Origin: Psychromonas sp. psych-6C06
GTDB lineage: Bacteria; Pseudomonadota; Gammaproteobacteria; Enterobacterales; Psychromonadaceae
Direction: 5' to 3'
DNA length: 64,000 bases
NCBI RefSeq assembly: GCF_002835465.1
Contig: NZ_PIZM01000001.1
Location: 1-64,000 of the forward strand
In this document: in pieces, positions 28,774-37,433 of the stretch
Layout: each line of letters begins with the position of its first letter
Numbering within the stretch: the stretch's first letter is position 1
The notes under the pieces: generated by a model
Database searches by the model: none
Told to the model about the DNA's origin: nothing
What the model saw: only the letters and a program-made list of their open reading frames with translations
Program-made: the position numbers and the translations under genes

Positions 28774-29220
28774 CTAATAAAAGAGTAAACCTTCCGGTAA
28801 TGAAATAACAAACACCTCACCAAAAAGATAATAGATGCTAAGAACAAAGACCCATGCAATCACGTAATACAGAGGTTGCTTAATTTTGTAATAAACAAGA
28901 TAAAGGGTAAAACCAATAAGGCTGGCATATAGGTAACCGATAAGGCTAATTAATAGTGCATAACCAATTAAAAAAAGCACGCCAAATATAGACTCTCGTG
29001 AAATAAGTGGCGTCTCTTTTTGATGGGCTTTCTTTTGTAAATATTGAAAGATTAATACACAGCAAATGAACACTTGGATAATGGCGATGATAGCTGGGAA
29101 GAAACCTGCTCCAACAGATGCATCTTGATATCGAGGAACAGCGAATTGTGTAATAAGCACTAACGTGATCATGCTTACGATGATCATAAGTGCAGGAAAG
29201 ATAATATTGCGATTGAACAT
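28774..29220 (-). CDS. tctB: Tripartite tricarboxylate transporter small subunit TctB
   Basis: 148 residues with four predicted membrane helices, as usual for the poorly conserved TctB subunit. VPRYQDASVGAGFFPAIIAIIQV near 30-52 is the family signature. Middle of the tctC-tctB-tctA order, 62 nt downstream of tctC. It is thought to stabilise or assist the TctA channel; no catalytic residues are expected. Confidence 0.92.
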   Translation of the reverse strand: MFNRNIIFPALMIIVSMITLVLITQFAVPRYQDASVGAGFFPAIIAIIQVFICCVLIFQYLQKKAHQKETPLISRESIFGVLFLIGYALLISLIGYLYASLIGFTLYLVYYKIKQPLYYVIAWVFVLSIYYLFGEVFVISLPEGLLFY

Positions 29221-29282
29221 AAGAGCTCCTTGAACGGTGAAGCCAAGATAAACGGGTTATCTTGGCTTGAGTAAATACAACG

Positions 29283-30209
29283 TTACTTAATTAACTCACC
29301 AAGTAGTTTTGTATCTTCTTTAACAAAGTCGGTAAACTCTTGCGCGTTCAGAGGGTGAATTGTCATTGCCCCTTTACTCATGAAGTCTTTGAACTCAGGC
29401 GTTGCCATGGCGGTATCAAATGCTTTACCTAAGATTTCAATAATTTCATCAGGGGTATTTTTTGGTGCTCCAATGCCACGCCATGTACCTGTTACAACAT
29501 CCATACCTTGCTCTTTTAGCGTTGGTACATCAGGAATGTACGAAATACGCTCTGCTGACATAACCCCCAATGCTTTTAGCTGGCCTGATCGTAACTGTGC
29601 AATGGATTCACCCGGCGTTACCATCGTCACTGCAGTATGGTGTCCTAATACCGATGGAATTGCTTCTGAAGCGCCATTATATGGAATCGCATTAAGCTTA
29701 ATACCTTGAGACTTTTCCAGTGCCATTAAGTAAAAGTTAGGTGCCGCCGTTGAAGCAAACTTAACTTTACCTGGATTCTTTTTCGCTTCAGCAACTAAAT
29801 CATTAATCGTATTATATGGACTATCTGCAGGCACCAAAACCACCGCTGGATCTAAGTTAACCATGCGAATTAATTTAAAATCGTCAGCAGTTCGGTGCAT
29901 TAATCCCATTTGTGGTAGTGAAGCTATTTCACGTGTTACTACTGTTAAAGTGTAACCATCTGCACGTTGTTGTGCACCATAACTCATACCAACAGCACCT
30001 GCACCACCGGTTCTGTTCATGACAGAGATGCTCGTACCAAGTACGTCTTTTGCACTGTTTGCAAGTGTACGACCCACTGCATCTGTACCCCCACCAGCAC
30101 CAAAAGGAACGACTAAACGGATATTTTTAGATGGGTAATCAGCGGCAAAGCTACCTGCTGACATGATCAATCCTGCTGTAATGAGTGCTGTTTTTAGTAA
30201 GTTTTTCAT
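29283..30209 (-). CDS. tctC: Tripartite tricarboxylate transporter binding protein TctC
   Basis: 308-residue periplasmic receptor of the TTT system (Bug family). Signal peptide to about 22 (AGSFA|ADYPSK), then the Bug hallmark YPSKNIRLVVPFGAGGGTDAVGRTLA near 24-50, which shapes the carboxylate-binding loop, and VKFASTAAPNFYLMALE and IPYNGASEAIPSVLGH loops. Bug proteins bind a range of carboxylates, so citrate, tartrate or aromatic acids cannot be told apart. Highly expressed first component of the transporter; 24 nt after an unknown gene. Confidence 0.94.
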   Translation of the reverse strand: MKNLLKTALITAGLIMSAGSFAADYPSKNIRLVVPFGAGGGTDAVGRTLANSAKDVLGTSISVMNRTGGAGAVGMSYGAQQRADGYTLTVVTREIASLPQMGLMHRTADDFKLIRMVNLDPAVVLVPADSPYNTINDLVAEAKKNPGKVKFASTAAPNFYLMALEKSQGIKLNAIPYNGASEAIPSVLGHHTAVTMVTPGESIAQLRSGQLKALGVMSAERISYIPDVPTLKEQGMDVVTGTWRGIGAPKNTPDEIIEILGKAFDTAMATPEFKDFMSKGAMTIHPLNAQEFTDFVKEDTKLLGELIK

Positions 30210-30233
30210 GTTTTATCCTCTATTAAATGAAAG

Positions 30234-30707
30234 TTAGTCTCTGTGATCTTGAGTTGGATTTTGTATTTTATTTGTTTGGTAGTCATGCATAGCCAGTTGT
30301 TCAATCGCAACTGCAACCCAGCCACTGACTAACATGTCAAACCACTGTTCAACGCCACTGCAAGCAACAACAATATTGCCATATACAAAAGAGCCGTAAA
30401 AAAGTAGGTCTCCTTCACGTAGCGATGTAGGGTGAATGGATTGATGGTTTACATTTGCGCTTCCATCACGCCATGCTTGCTGTGCTTTTTTTCTCGCGAG
30501 TTGATCAAAGGGAATTGTCCACGTCTTTGGTTTTCCTAGCGATATTTCATAAAGGATGGCTTCATCAAAGCTAGACTCCCATGGTTTAAGTGTCGGATTC
30601 ATCACCACAATATGAAGTTCTTTTCGGTTTGTTTGTTCAAAAAGGCGTTCGATAGCAGGGGTAACGAGTTTGATTGCATCAATTGCTAATTGTTTATGCG
30701 TTATCAC
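30234..30707 (-). CDS. Conserved protein heading the tct cluster (GlcG/HbpS-like?)
   Basis: 157 residues, cytosolic. ITHKQLAIDAIKLVTPAIERLFEQTN opens the protein, followed by FDQLARKKAQQAWRDGSANV and a Gly-rich YGSFVYGNIVVACSGVEQW near the C-terminus. The order strand-helix-AxxKAxxA-late Gly strand recalls the GlcG/HbpS (DUF336) fold often linked to carboxylate catabolism, but key glycines differ and I would not name it. First gene of the unit, with a candidate operator and a CRP-like site upstream. It may process or sense the imported acid. Confidence 0.7.
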   Translation of the reverse strand: MITHKQLAIDAIKLVTPAIERLFEQTNRKELHIVVMNPTLKPWESSFDEAILYEISLGKPKTWTIPFDQLARKKAQQAWRDGSANVNHQSIHPTSLREGDLLFYGSFVYGNIVVACSGVEQWFDMLVSGWVAVAIEQLAMHDYQTNKIQNPTQDHRD

Positions 30708-30751
30708 GTGATGTTCCTTTTTCTAAGAGATATTGAAAACTTCATTTAATG

Positions 30752-30766
30752 GTATTGTATTATTAA
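30752..30766. promoter_or_regulatory. Candidate GntR operator, site 2
   Basis: Plus strand reads GTATTGTATTATTAA, identical to site 1 (27166-27180), 45 nt upstream of the first gene of the tct cluster. Confidence 0.6.
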
Positions 30767-30823
30767 ATGATTTGTGTGCAGTTGGAGTTGTTCTGTGAGC
30801 TGATACAGGTTTTGAATTTTGCT

Positions 30824-30843
30824 TATGTGATCTTAATTACAAA
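30824..30843. promoter_or_regulatory. CRP-like site upstream of the tct cluster
   Basis: ATGTGATCTTAATTACAA matches the CRP consensus TGTGA-N6-TCACA at 9 of 10 core positions. It lies about 120 nt upstream of the first gene, consistent with activation of a carbon-source transporter. Confidence 0.5.
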
Positions 30844-31375
30844 AACGATTAGGATTGATGAAAAACACACCATTTAAAATTTAATTCATGAATAAAATAG
30901 GAATTGTTTTTGTGTAAGATGTTGATTTTAATTGGCTTTATTTTTGTTGATGCAAGGCGTTATGTTACATAAAGCGTTAATAATTTTACCCTGTTTGCCA
31001 TTGGATATTTAGCTATGCTCTTGAAAGTACAGGTTAATAACTTTACTTTATTAGTAATACAATAATTTGTTTTTAATGCTTTTTATAACGTATTTCATCA
31101 GCAAAGTGAGGCGGATAAGGTGTTTTTTGCGTTAACCAGAACTAAATCCTTCAGCTTGTCATCGACTTTACCGCGACAAACGATGCAGAATAATCTCCAA
31201 TCTTAAAGAGCTATCCCTTTATGAGTATAAAATTAATGTTAATAATTTACTTGTGCAAAAGAAAAAATAAGCCAGGTTAACCTCTCTTCATTTCTTTACC
31301 TATAAAGGGTTAGGTTTGTTTGTGCTGTTGCGAATGTTCAGCAATGAAATATCAACGTTTTTTGATGCAATAAAA
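30844..31375. other. Long AT-rich gap upstream of pstS
   Basis: About 530 nt without a credible gene. GCGTTAACCAGAACTAA near 31129 weakly resembles the right end of repeat R3; nothing else recognised. Confidence 0.4.
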
Positions 31376-31393
31376 ATGTAACCTAACTGTCAC
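31376..31393 (+). promoter_or_regulatory. Pho box upstream of pstS
   Basis: Two direct 7-mers with a 4-nt spacer, ATGTAAC-CTAA-CTGTCAC, fit the PhoB consensus CTGTCAT-N4-CTGTCAT. It lies 147 nt before the pstS start. Confidence 0.75.
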
Positions 31394-31540
31394 ATTGGCT
31401 TGCTTCAATACGCTCGCTTCCTACAGAGGCACACACTTTTTGTATTTGCCAGTGATATAAAGTGCAACGCTAATTTTGGCTAAGCGCTTATCCATATTAG
31501 GCAATTACTACTACTTAAAAAGAAAGAGCGAGATATAAAA

Positions 31541-32353
31541 ATGAAAAAAGTTATTGGTTTAGTCGCAGCATTAGCATTAATCACAAGCCCGCTTTCATAT
31601 GCAAGTAAAGCGATTACTGTTTCCGGTTCAACCTCTGTGACTAACGTAATGGAAGTTTTAGGTGAAACTTACCACAACGCAACAAACCATAATGTTGAAG
31701 TGCAAGGTACTGGATCGTCTGCGGGTATACGTGCTGCAAAGGATGGCACGAGCATGATCGGTATGTCATCACGTGACATTAAAGACGATGAAAAAACAGC
31801 GGGTACAAAAGAGGTGGTTATTGCTCGTGATGGTATTGCGGTGACCGTAAATAATAAAAACAGTGTTAAGGAATTAAGCAAAGAGCAAATCGCTAAAATT
31901 TACCGTGGCGAGTTAAAAAATTGGAGTGAGGTTGGTGGTGAAAATGCCCCTATCGTTGTAGTGACACGTGATGCAGCTTCGGGTACTCGCGGTGCATTTG
32001 AAGACATCATGAGTCTGCTTCGTGAAGTTAATGGCATGAAAGTCTCTGCGATCACGCCAACGGCACAAGTGGGTAACGGGAACGGTATGGTTAAAACGAT
32101 TGTTGCAAATAACCCTTATGCAATCGGTTATATCTCTCTCGGTTCAGTTGATGACTCATTACGCGCACTGAGCGTTGATGGCGCAACGCCTAATGCTAAA
32201 ACGATAGCATCTGGCGACTACAGTATTGCACGTCCATTTATTGTTTTAGTAAAAGAAAATGTTGCGCCACAAGCAACACAATTTATTGAATACATTCTTT
32301 CAAATGATGGTCAGCAAGTTGTGGAAGAGCAGGGGTATATCCGCGTTAACTAA
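31541..32353 (+). CDS. pstS: Phosphate ABC transporter, periplasmic binding protein PstS
   Basis: 270-residue high-affinity phosphate receptor. Signal peptide to residue 21 (LSYA|SKAITV), then the phosphate-binding loops TVSGSTSVTNVMEVL (near 26-40), GTGSSAGIRAA (near 56-66), SSRDIKDDE and RDAASGTRGAFE (near 144-155). It belongs to the shorter (~270 residue) PstS type found in vibrios and relatives rather than the 346-residue E. coli type. Follows a Pho box and precedes a hairpin that probably raises its level above the membrane subunits. Confidence 0.95.
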   Translation: MKKVIGLVAALALITSPLSYASKAITVSGSTSVTNVMEVLGETYHNATNHNVEVQGTGSSAGIRAAKDGTSMIGMSSRDIKDDEKTAGTKEVVIARDGIAVTVNNKNSVKELSKEQIAKIYRGELKNWSEVGGENAPIVVVTRDAASGTRGAFEDIMSLLREVNGMKVSAITPTAQVGNGNGMVKTIVANNPYAIGYISLGSVDDSLRALSVDGATPNAKTIASGDYSIARPFIVLVKENVAPQATQFIEYILSNDGQQVVEEQGYIRVN

Positions 32354-32368
32354 AAACCAGCGCATAAA

Positions 32369-32395
32369 AACTCAGGCTTGAAAGTAAGCCTGAGT
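32369..32395 (+). terminator. Intercistronic attenuator hairpin, pstS-pstC
   Basis: Perfect 11-bp stem AACTCAGGCTT / AAGCCTGAGTT with a short loop. No immediate T tract (TTTTT appears 12 nt later). Typical of partial termination or 3'-end protection after a binding-protein gene. Confidence 0.75.
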
Positions 32396-32434
32396 TATCA
32401 ACAACGTTTTTGTAAAAATATTTTGAGGTAAGTG

Positions 32435-33340
32435 ATGGATAATGCAATAACAATCCCCGCTGTTAAGTTGACAGAAAAAACAACGTCGCCACGTGATTGG
32501 GTCGGAGTCGGTTTCCACCTGCTATTTCTAGGCTGTGCCATGGTTGGTGTTTTGTCTGTTGTGACCATCGGCTGGTTTGTTTTTCATGAGGGGATACCTG
32601 CTTTTCAACAAGCTGGATTAACGCAGCTTGTATTCGGGCAAGAGTGGTTGCCACCGGCATTATTTGGTATTGCACCAATGATAGTCGCATCGCTTATCTC
32701 TACTTTTGGAGCCGTCCTGATTGGGGTACCTATCGCTATTCTTACCGCTGTATTTCTGGCAGAGCTTGCACCGAAATGGTTAGCTAACTTGGTGCGACCT
32801 GCGGTTGAGTTATTAGCAGGTATTCCTTCGGTTGTTTATGGCTTCTTTGGTTTAGTCATTATTGTGCCAATGATAGAAAGCCTGTTTAACATTCCAGCAG
32901 GTAATACCGTATTAGCCGGAATAATTGTCCTTGCGATAATGATTTTACCCACGGTAATCACCATTTCTGAAACCTCATTACGTGCGTTGCCAGCAACCTA
33001 TAAAGAAGCCGCATTAGCCTTAGGTGCATCGCATATTTATAGTGTTTTTAAAGTACTAGTACCCGCTGCCCGTAGTGGCATTTACACCGGTATTTCACTT
33101 GGCATTGCACGTGCTATTGGCGAAACAATGGCGATTATTATGGTAATGGGTAATGCCCCAGCAATGCCTGGTTCTCTGCTTGAGCCAGCGCGAACATTAA
33201 CCGCAAATATTGCGATGGAGATGTCCTATGCAACCGGCATCCATGCAAGTGCCCTTTATTCGACAGGTATTGTTTTACTGGTGTTTATCGTCATGTTAAA
33301 CGCGAGTTTGTTATACATAAACCATAAGCGAGTTCACTAA
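32435..33340 (+). CDS. pstC: Phosphate ABC transporter permease PstC
   Basis: 301-residue inner-membrane permease, six core helices with the ABC-transporter EAA-type loop EAALALGASHIYSVFKVLVPAARSGI near 185-210. The PstC-like GIAPMIVASLISTFGAVLIGVPIAILTAVFL and ELLAGIPSVVYGFFGLVIIVP segments are well conserved. ATG at 32435 is better spaced from GAGGT than the GTG one codon earlier. Its TAA shares a base with the pstA start. Confidence 0.95.
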   Translation: MDNAITIPAVKLTEKTTSPRDWVGVGFHLLFLGCAMVGVLSVVTIGWFVFHEGIPAFQQAGLTQLVFGQEWLPPALFGIAPMIVASLISTFGAVLIGVPIAILTAVFLAELAPKWLANLVRPAVELLAGIPSVVYGFFGLVIIVPMIESLFNIPAGNTVLAGIIVLAIMILPTVITISETSLRALPATYKEAALALGASHIYSVFKVLVPAARSGIYTGISLGIARAIGETMAIIMVMGNAPAMPGSLLEPARTLTANIAMEMSYATGIHASALYSTGIVLLVFIVMLNASLLYINHKRVH

Positions 33341-34185
33341 TGTTAAATAGACAACAGCAAGATAACTTATTACTCGGTGCTATTTGGACCTCTGCCAGTA
33401 TTACCATTTTATTTTTATTGTGGGTTATGTGGCATATTTTAAGTAATGGTTTAAGTCACGTGAGTTGGGAGTTTATTACAGGTGCTTATACCCGTATTGG
33501 CGAAGCCTCTGGTATTTGGGCAATGATCGTTTCTACCGTTTACATGGTGGGATTATCACTTAGCATCGCGGCACCTATTGGCATAATGACAGCAATTTAT
33601 TTAACCGAATATGCAAAACCTGGCAGTAAAGTTGTCAAAGTAATTCGTTTTTGTACCGAGTCATTAGCGGGTATTCCCTCGATTGTTTACGGTTTATTTG
33701 GAATGACCTTTTTTGTCACCACACTCGGGTTAGGTTTCTCGATATTAGCGGGGGCATTAACGCTTGCAATGTTGGTCTTGCCGGTCATTATTCGAACAAC
33801 GGAAGAAGCATTAATGGCCGTGCCACCAAGCTATCGAGAGGGCGGATACGCTTTAGGCTCCTCAAAAATATATACCATTTGGCGTCTTATTTTACCCAGT
33901 GCGATGCCCGGTATTATTACCTCAATTATTTTAAGTACTGGTCGTGTTATCGGCGAGTCTGCACCGGTATTTTTAACCGCAGGTATGGTGACACAGATTC
34001 CTGAGTCTGTTTTAGATTCTGGGCGAACACTGACCGTGCATTTATACAAATTAACACAAGAGTTATTTACACAATCAGAATGGGATCAAGCCTATGCAAC
34101 GGCGACGATATTAATCGTATTAGTCCTTGTTTTGAACCTAATAACCAAAGTTATTACTCAGCGTTACAACAAAGCATCACATTAA
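33340..34185 (+). CDS. pstA: Phosphate ABC transporter permease PstA
   Basis: 281-residue second permease; forms the channel with PstC. Contains the ESLAGIPSIVYGLFGMTFFV segment parallel to PstC and the cytoplasmic coupling loop EGGYALGSSKIYTIWRLILPSAMPGI near 168-193, followed by GRVIGESAPVFLTAG. Overlaps pstC by one base (TAATG), which implies translational coupling, and ends 12 nt before pstB. Confidence 0.95.
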   Translation: MLNRQQQDNLLLGAIWTSASITILFLLWVMWHILSNGLSHVSWEFITGAYTRIGEASGIWAMIVSTVYMVGLSLSIAAPIGIMTAIYLTEYAKPGSKVVKVIRFCTESLAGIPSIVYGLFGMTFFVTTLGLGFSILAGALTLAMLVLPVIIRTTEEALMAVPPSYREGGYALGSSKIYTIWRLILPSAMPGIITSIILSTGRVIGESAPVFLTAGMVTQIPESVLDSGRTLTVHLYKLTQELFTQSEWDQAYATATILIVLVLVLNLITKVITQRYNKASH

Positions 34186-34197
34186 AGGCAGAATAAA

Positions 34198-34947
34198 ATG
34201 AGTAAATTAAGTATTAAAAACCTAAACCTGTTTTATGGCGAGACACATGCCTTAAAAGATATCTCACTGGAGATACCTAATCGCCAAGTAACGGCATTAA
34301 TTGGTCCTTCTGGCTGTGGTAAATCAACGTTACTACGTACGTTAAATCGAATGAATGATTTAGTTGAAAATGTCAAAATTAACGGTGATGTTCACTTTGA
34401 TGGCAGTGATATTTATCGCGATTCAGATGTAAAAACACTGCGTAAACGTGTTGGCATGGTATTTCAAAAGCCCAATCCTTTTCCAATGAGTATTTATGAA
34501 AATGTTGCCTTTGGTTTAAAAGCTCAGGGAATTAAAAGCAAACAAAAACTCGATGAAGTGGTTGAAGAATCATTACGTGGCGCCGCCCTTTGGGAAGAGG
34601 TTAAAGATCGTTTAGACAGTGATGCATTTGGTTTATCTGGCGGTCAGCAACAACGTTTGTGTATAGCGCGGGCGATTGCGATGGAGCCTGAGGTGATTTT
34701 AATGGATGAGCCCACCAGTGCGTTAGATCCAATTGCAACGCATAAAATTGAAGAGTTGATGGATGAGTTACGCCACAAATTTACCATTGTTATTGTGACG
34801 CATTCAATGAATCAAGCTAAGCGTATCGCTGATAAAACCGCTTTCTTTTGGATGGGAGAGCTTGTTGAACATGGCAATACCGCTCAAGTATTTAATCAAC
34901 CCATTGATTCTCGCACCCAAGGCTACGTAAGTGGCGAATTTGGGTAA
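34198..34947 (+). CDS. pstB: Phosphate ABC transporter ATPase PstB
   Basis: 249-residue ATP-binding subunit. Walker [10 protein letters not shown] near 37-45, Q-loop [20 protein letters not shown], signature [16 protein letters not shown], Walker [14 protein letters not shown] and a switch histidine in [11 protein letters not shown]. The [21 protein letters not shown] stretch is diagnostic for PstB. Ends the operon: phoU, which usually follows pstB, is not present here, and the DNA downstream is a repeat-rich island. Confidence 0.96.
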   Translation: MSKLSIKNLNLFYGETHALKDISLEIPNRQVTALIGPSGCGKSTLLRTLNRMNDLVENVKINGDVHFDGSDIYRDSDVKTLRKRVGMVFQKPNPFPMSIYENVAFGLKAQGIKSKQKLDEVVEESLRGAALWEEVKDRLDSDAFGLSGGQQQRLCIARAIAMEPEVILMDEPTSALDPIATHKIEELMDELRHKFTIVIVTHSMNQAKRIADKTAFFWMGELVEHGNTAQVFNQPIDSRTQGYVSGEFG

Positions 34948-34984
34948 GGCTTGAAACTTGTCCTGCCAATAATCAAACCCATTT

Positions 34985-35075
34985 CGCAGCAGTTTCGCCT
35001 TTCGGCGACATTACTTTTCTCTCAGCCGCAAGAGAAAAGTAATGTTTTAGCGAATGAGTGCCGTTCCTAGACGTT
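34985..35075. repeat. Partial, diverged copy of the long island repeat
   Basis: GCAGTTTCGCCTTTCGGCGA.. and GAGTGCCGTTCC match the starts of the two long repeats downstream. It contains a perfect 14-bp hairpin, CATTACTTTTCTCT / AGAGAAAAGTAATG (35009-35044), in the same place as a shorter hairpin in those repeats. Confidence 0.75.
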
Positions 35076-35112
35076 TTGATATTTTACAAAATAAATATCT
35101 TTAAACGCACCT

Positions 35113-35619
35113 GCTCGTCAAGTTAGTCCGGTCTGAAATTAGGTCTACTTGGCCGCGGTTTCGCCTTTCGGCGAGTCACTTTTTCTCAACAGCAAGAAAA
35201 AGTAACCAAAAAGTGCCGTTCCGAATCATTTTTTATTCTGCTAAAAAGAATTACTTCTTAACGCACCGTGGTTGAATGCACATCCCTGTGCATGCAACCA
35301 CTAATGAAATCATCCATGATTTCTTTTGCTAAAGTAATGCTTTCCAGCAGAAAAATGAAACGGAAACTTTGTGTATACGCATTGAGTGGTTAAAGTCTCA
35401 AATTGTTTAAGGTATGTTTTGCCTTCTGCTGTACAAGCCAGTGCGTTATAAGCAAACAGGCCGTGCAAATTAGAAAATGGTGGGGCGCCTTTCTTTTGGT
35501 TCCGTTTTTTTTGGCAGTTCAAAGAAAATGAACTCGCCAAAGGCGAAACACCCGCAAACGAGAGCCTAGATAGGCTAGTTTTTTTAGTTGTATTTAATTT
35601 TAACCTGCCCCCAGTTATT
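35113..35619 (+). repeat. Long direct repeat, copy A (507 nt)
   Basis: About 95 % identical by eye to 35644-36270. It includes hairpin modules TACTTTTTCT / AGAAAAAGTA, TGCACATCCCTGTGCA and GAAATCATCCATGATTTC. Short reading frames in it are repeat-encoded artefacts. Copy A lacks the 120 nt present in copy B at 35961-36080. Confidence 0.93.
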
Positions 35620-35643
35620 ACCAGCTATTATGTGTAGATTTCA

Positions 35644-36270
35644 GTTCGTCAAAGCTCATCCAGTCGGAAATTAAACTTACTTGGCAGAGGTTTCGCCTTT
35701 CGGCGAGTTACTTTTTCTCAACAGCAAGAAAAAGTAACCAAAAAGTGCCGTTCCGAATCATTTTTATCTGCTAGAAAGAATTACTTATTAACGCACTGTG
35801 GTTGAATGCACATCCCTGTGCATGCAACCACTAATGAAATCATCCATGATTTCCTTTGCTAAAGTAATGCTTTCCAGCAGAAAAATGAAACGGAAACTTT
35901 GTGTATACGCATTGAGTGGTTAAAGTCTCAAATTGTTTAAGGTATGTTTTGCCTTCTGCTATAGAAAACAGCTCAAAGCGTATCGACAATTCCCCTTCTA
36001 TTTTCTTGCTAAGGCATGATTGCTTAGCAAGGCCCGACATGGATGTCGGGGTTAGGCTTGATTCAGCACATGGATGTGCTGTACAAGCCGGTGCGTTATA
36101 AGCAAACAGGCCGTGCAAATTAGAAAATGGTGGGGCGGCCTTTCTTTTGGTTCCGTTTTCTTTGGCAGTTCAAAGAAAATGAACTCGCCAAGGGCGAAAC
36201 ACCCGAAAACGAGAGCCTAGATAGGCTAGTTTTTTTAGTTGTATTTAATTTTAACCTGACCTCAGTTATT
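35644..36270 (+). repeat. Long direct repeat, copy B (627 nt)
   Basis: Second copy, 25 nt after copy A. Identical order of modules, plus a 120-nt segment (35961-36080) bordered by GCT on both sides, which adds two more hairpin modules, CCCGACATGGATGTCGGG and CAGCACATGGATGTGCTG. The clustered palindromes centred on CATCC/GGATG are characteristic of this repeat type. Confidence 0.93.
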
Positions 36271-36338
36271 TCTATTGCACCGTTAACCTATTTTGTGGAG
36301 TGTTGAATCCGAGAAAGTATTTGGCAGTGCACTTTGGT

Positions 36339-37169
36339 TTAGTTATTTTGTCTCCGCTCATCCCAAGTTTCTAGAATAAAGAGGGAAATAGTATGAGCAG
36401 AATGAATAGCGAGTCGAGCATGTCTTGGCTTTAGATTATAGATTTTACGGCCTTCACCATGAGCCGAGCTGGCATGAGTACGGAAAGCTCCAATCCCATC
36501 AACTATTGAAATAATTCCTGTTAGGACTTTTTTGAGATCATCATCTTGAACCAATTTAGGATCGAAACCTAGATCGTTGCGAACTAGCTTCCAGACATTT
36601 TGAAGATCTTGTTTTTGAGGTTTATCCAAGCATTCATCCGCGATATAAACTTTAAAGATTGACTCTAAAATATTACATGCAGCTGATACTGCTTCTCTTG
36701 GCTCTGAGTTTACATTGGCTAGTGCTCTAGTAAACTCAGCATCAATTGATGGAATATCCCGACCTTTGATAAGCTCTGACAAAGCTTTACTTGGAGCTGA
36801 GCTACCATCAGAAATATGTCCGCCAGAAGTGTAAGTAAGATTGCACTTGCCAAAGATTGATAATAGCTTTTCTTTGAACTCTTTTTTATGGTTTGTTACG
36901 TTATGGCCCCACAAAACCTGATCTTGTTCGTCTTGTTCTGGTAACTCCATATGAATCTCAATCAATTTCCCCAATATTTGTAATGGGTGCTCTGACTCTT
37001 TATTTATTCTTCTAAGCCATTCTTGAACCTTCACCGTCTTTGAGCCTTCTGGAGGTTCCCCTGGTGCATCAGCATATAAAAACAGGTTATTTATGCCCGC
37101 ATGTGTTTCTATATCGGGAAGGTTTTGAGAGACAACCGCGATAACAGGGGCTGGGATTTCTTTTTTCAT
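36339..37169 (-). CDS. Abi_C-domain protein, candidate phage defence
   Basis: 276 residues with no signal or membrane segment. The last ~130 residues match the abortive-infection C-terminal domain: EAVSAACNILESIFKVYI near 159-176, then GIGAFRTHASSAHGEGR near 225-241 and RHARLAIHSAHTISLFILETW. R230 and H237 fit the R-x4-6-H motif of HEPN RNases. The N-terminal ~140 residues are not recognised and may bind the trigger. Abi_C proteins are often annotated as abortive infection, but activity varies. It lies in an accessory island between pstB and rluE, just beyond the long direct repeats, on the minus strand. Start follows TTCGAGGTACG. Confidence 0.75.
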   Translation of the reverse strand: MKKEIPAPVIAVVSQNLPDIETHAGINNLFLYADAPGEPPEGSKTVKVQEWLRRINKESEHPLQILGKLIEIHMELPEQDEQDQVLWGHNVTNHKKEFKEKLLSIFGKCNLTYTSGGHISDGSSAPSKALSELIKGRDIPSIDAEFTRALANVNSEPREAVSAACNILESIFKVYIADECLDKPQKQDLQNVWKLVRNDLGFDPKLVQDDDLKKVLTGIISIVDGIGAFRTHASSAHGEGRKIYNLKPRHARLAIHSAHTISLFILETWDERRQNN

Positions 37170-37371
37170 CGTACCTCGAAAATTGAATTAAATAGTTAAC
37201 AGGGCAATTAACGAGATAAATTCCAGATTTGCACGTAAAATTTTTTATCTAATTAATTAGTTTCTATTGATGTTAATGGATAATACTTTTTATTCAATGA
37301 ATTAAAGTTGAAACTGAAGGTTATAACATGGGGGAGAGGAGACCGTGATAAGTGAAACGTACTGGTTTAAC

Positions 37372-37400
37372 TAACAGCTGACAGCTAAAAACTGACAGCT
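37372..37400. repeat. AGCTGACAG repeat (family R4), third unit
   Basis: AACAGCTGACAGCTAAAAACTGACAGCTT, closely related to 10497-10530. It lies 34 nt past the rluE stop on the minus strand and can fold into a hairpin. Confidence 0.7.
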
Positions 37401-37433
37401 TCTTTTTCCCTCCAAGCCTTCTAGCAATAAGCT

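Noticed and set aside
35310-36118. Two similar minus-strand frames inside the long direct repeats
   Set aside because: They exist only because the DNA is duplicated; the peptides run through hairpin modules, and no start signal is present.
34948-37200. Insertion sequence or integron in the repeat island
   Set aside because: No transposase or integrase reading frame and no flanking inverted repeats of IS type were found.
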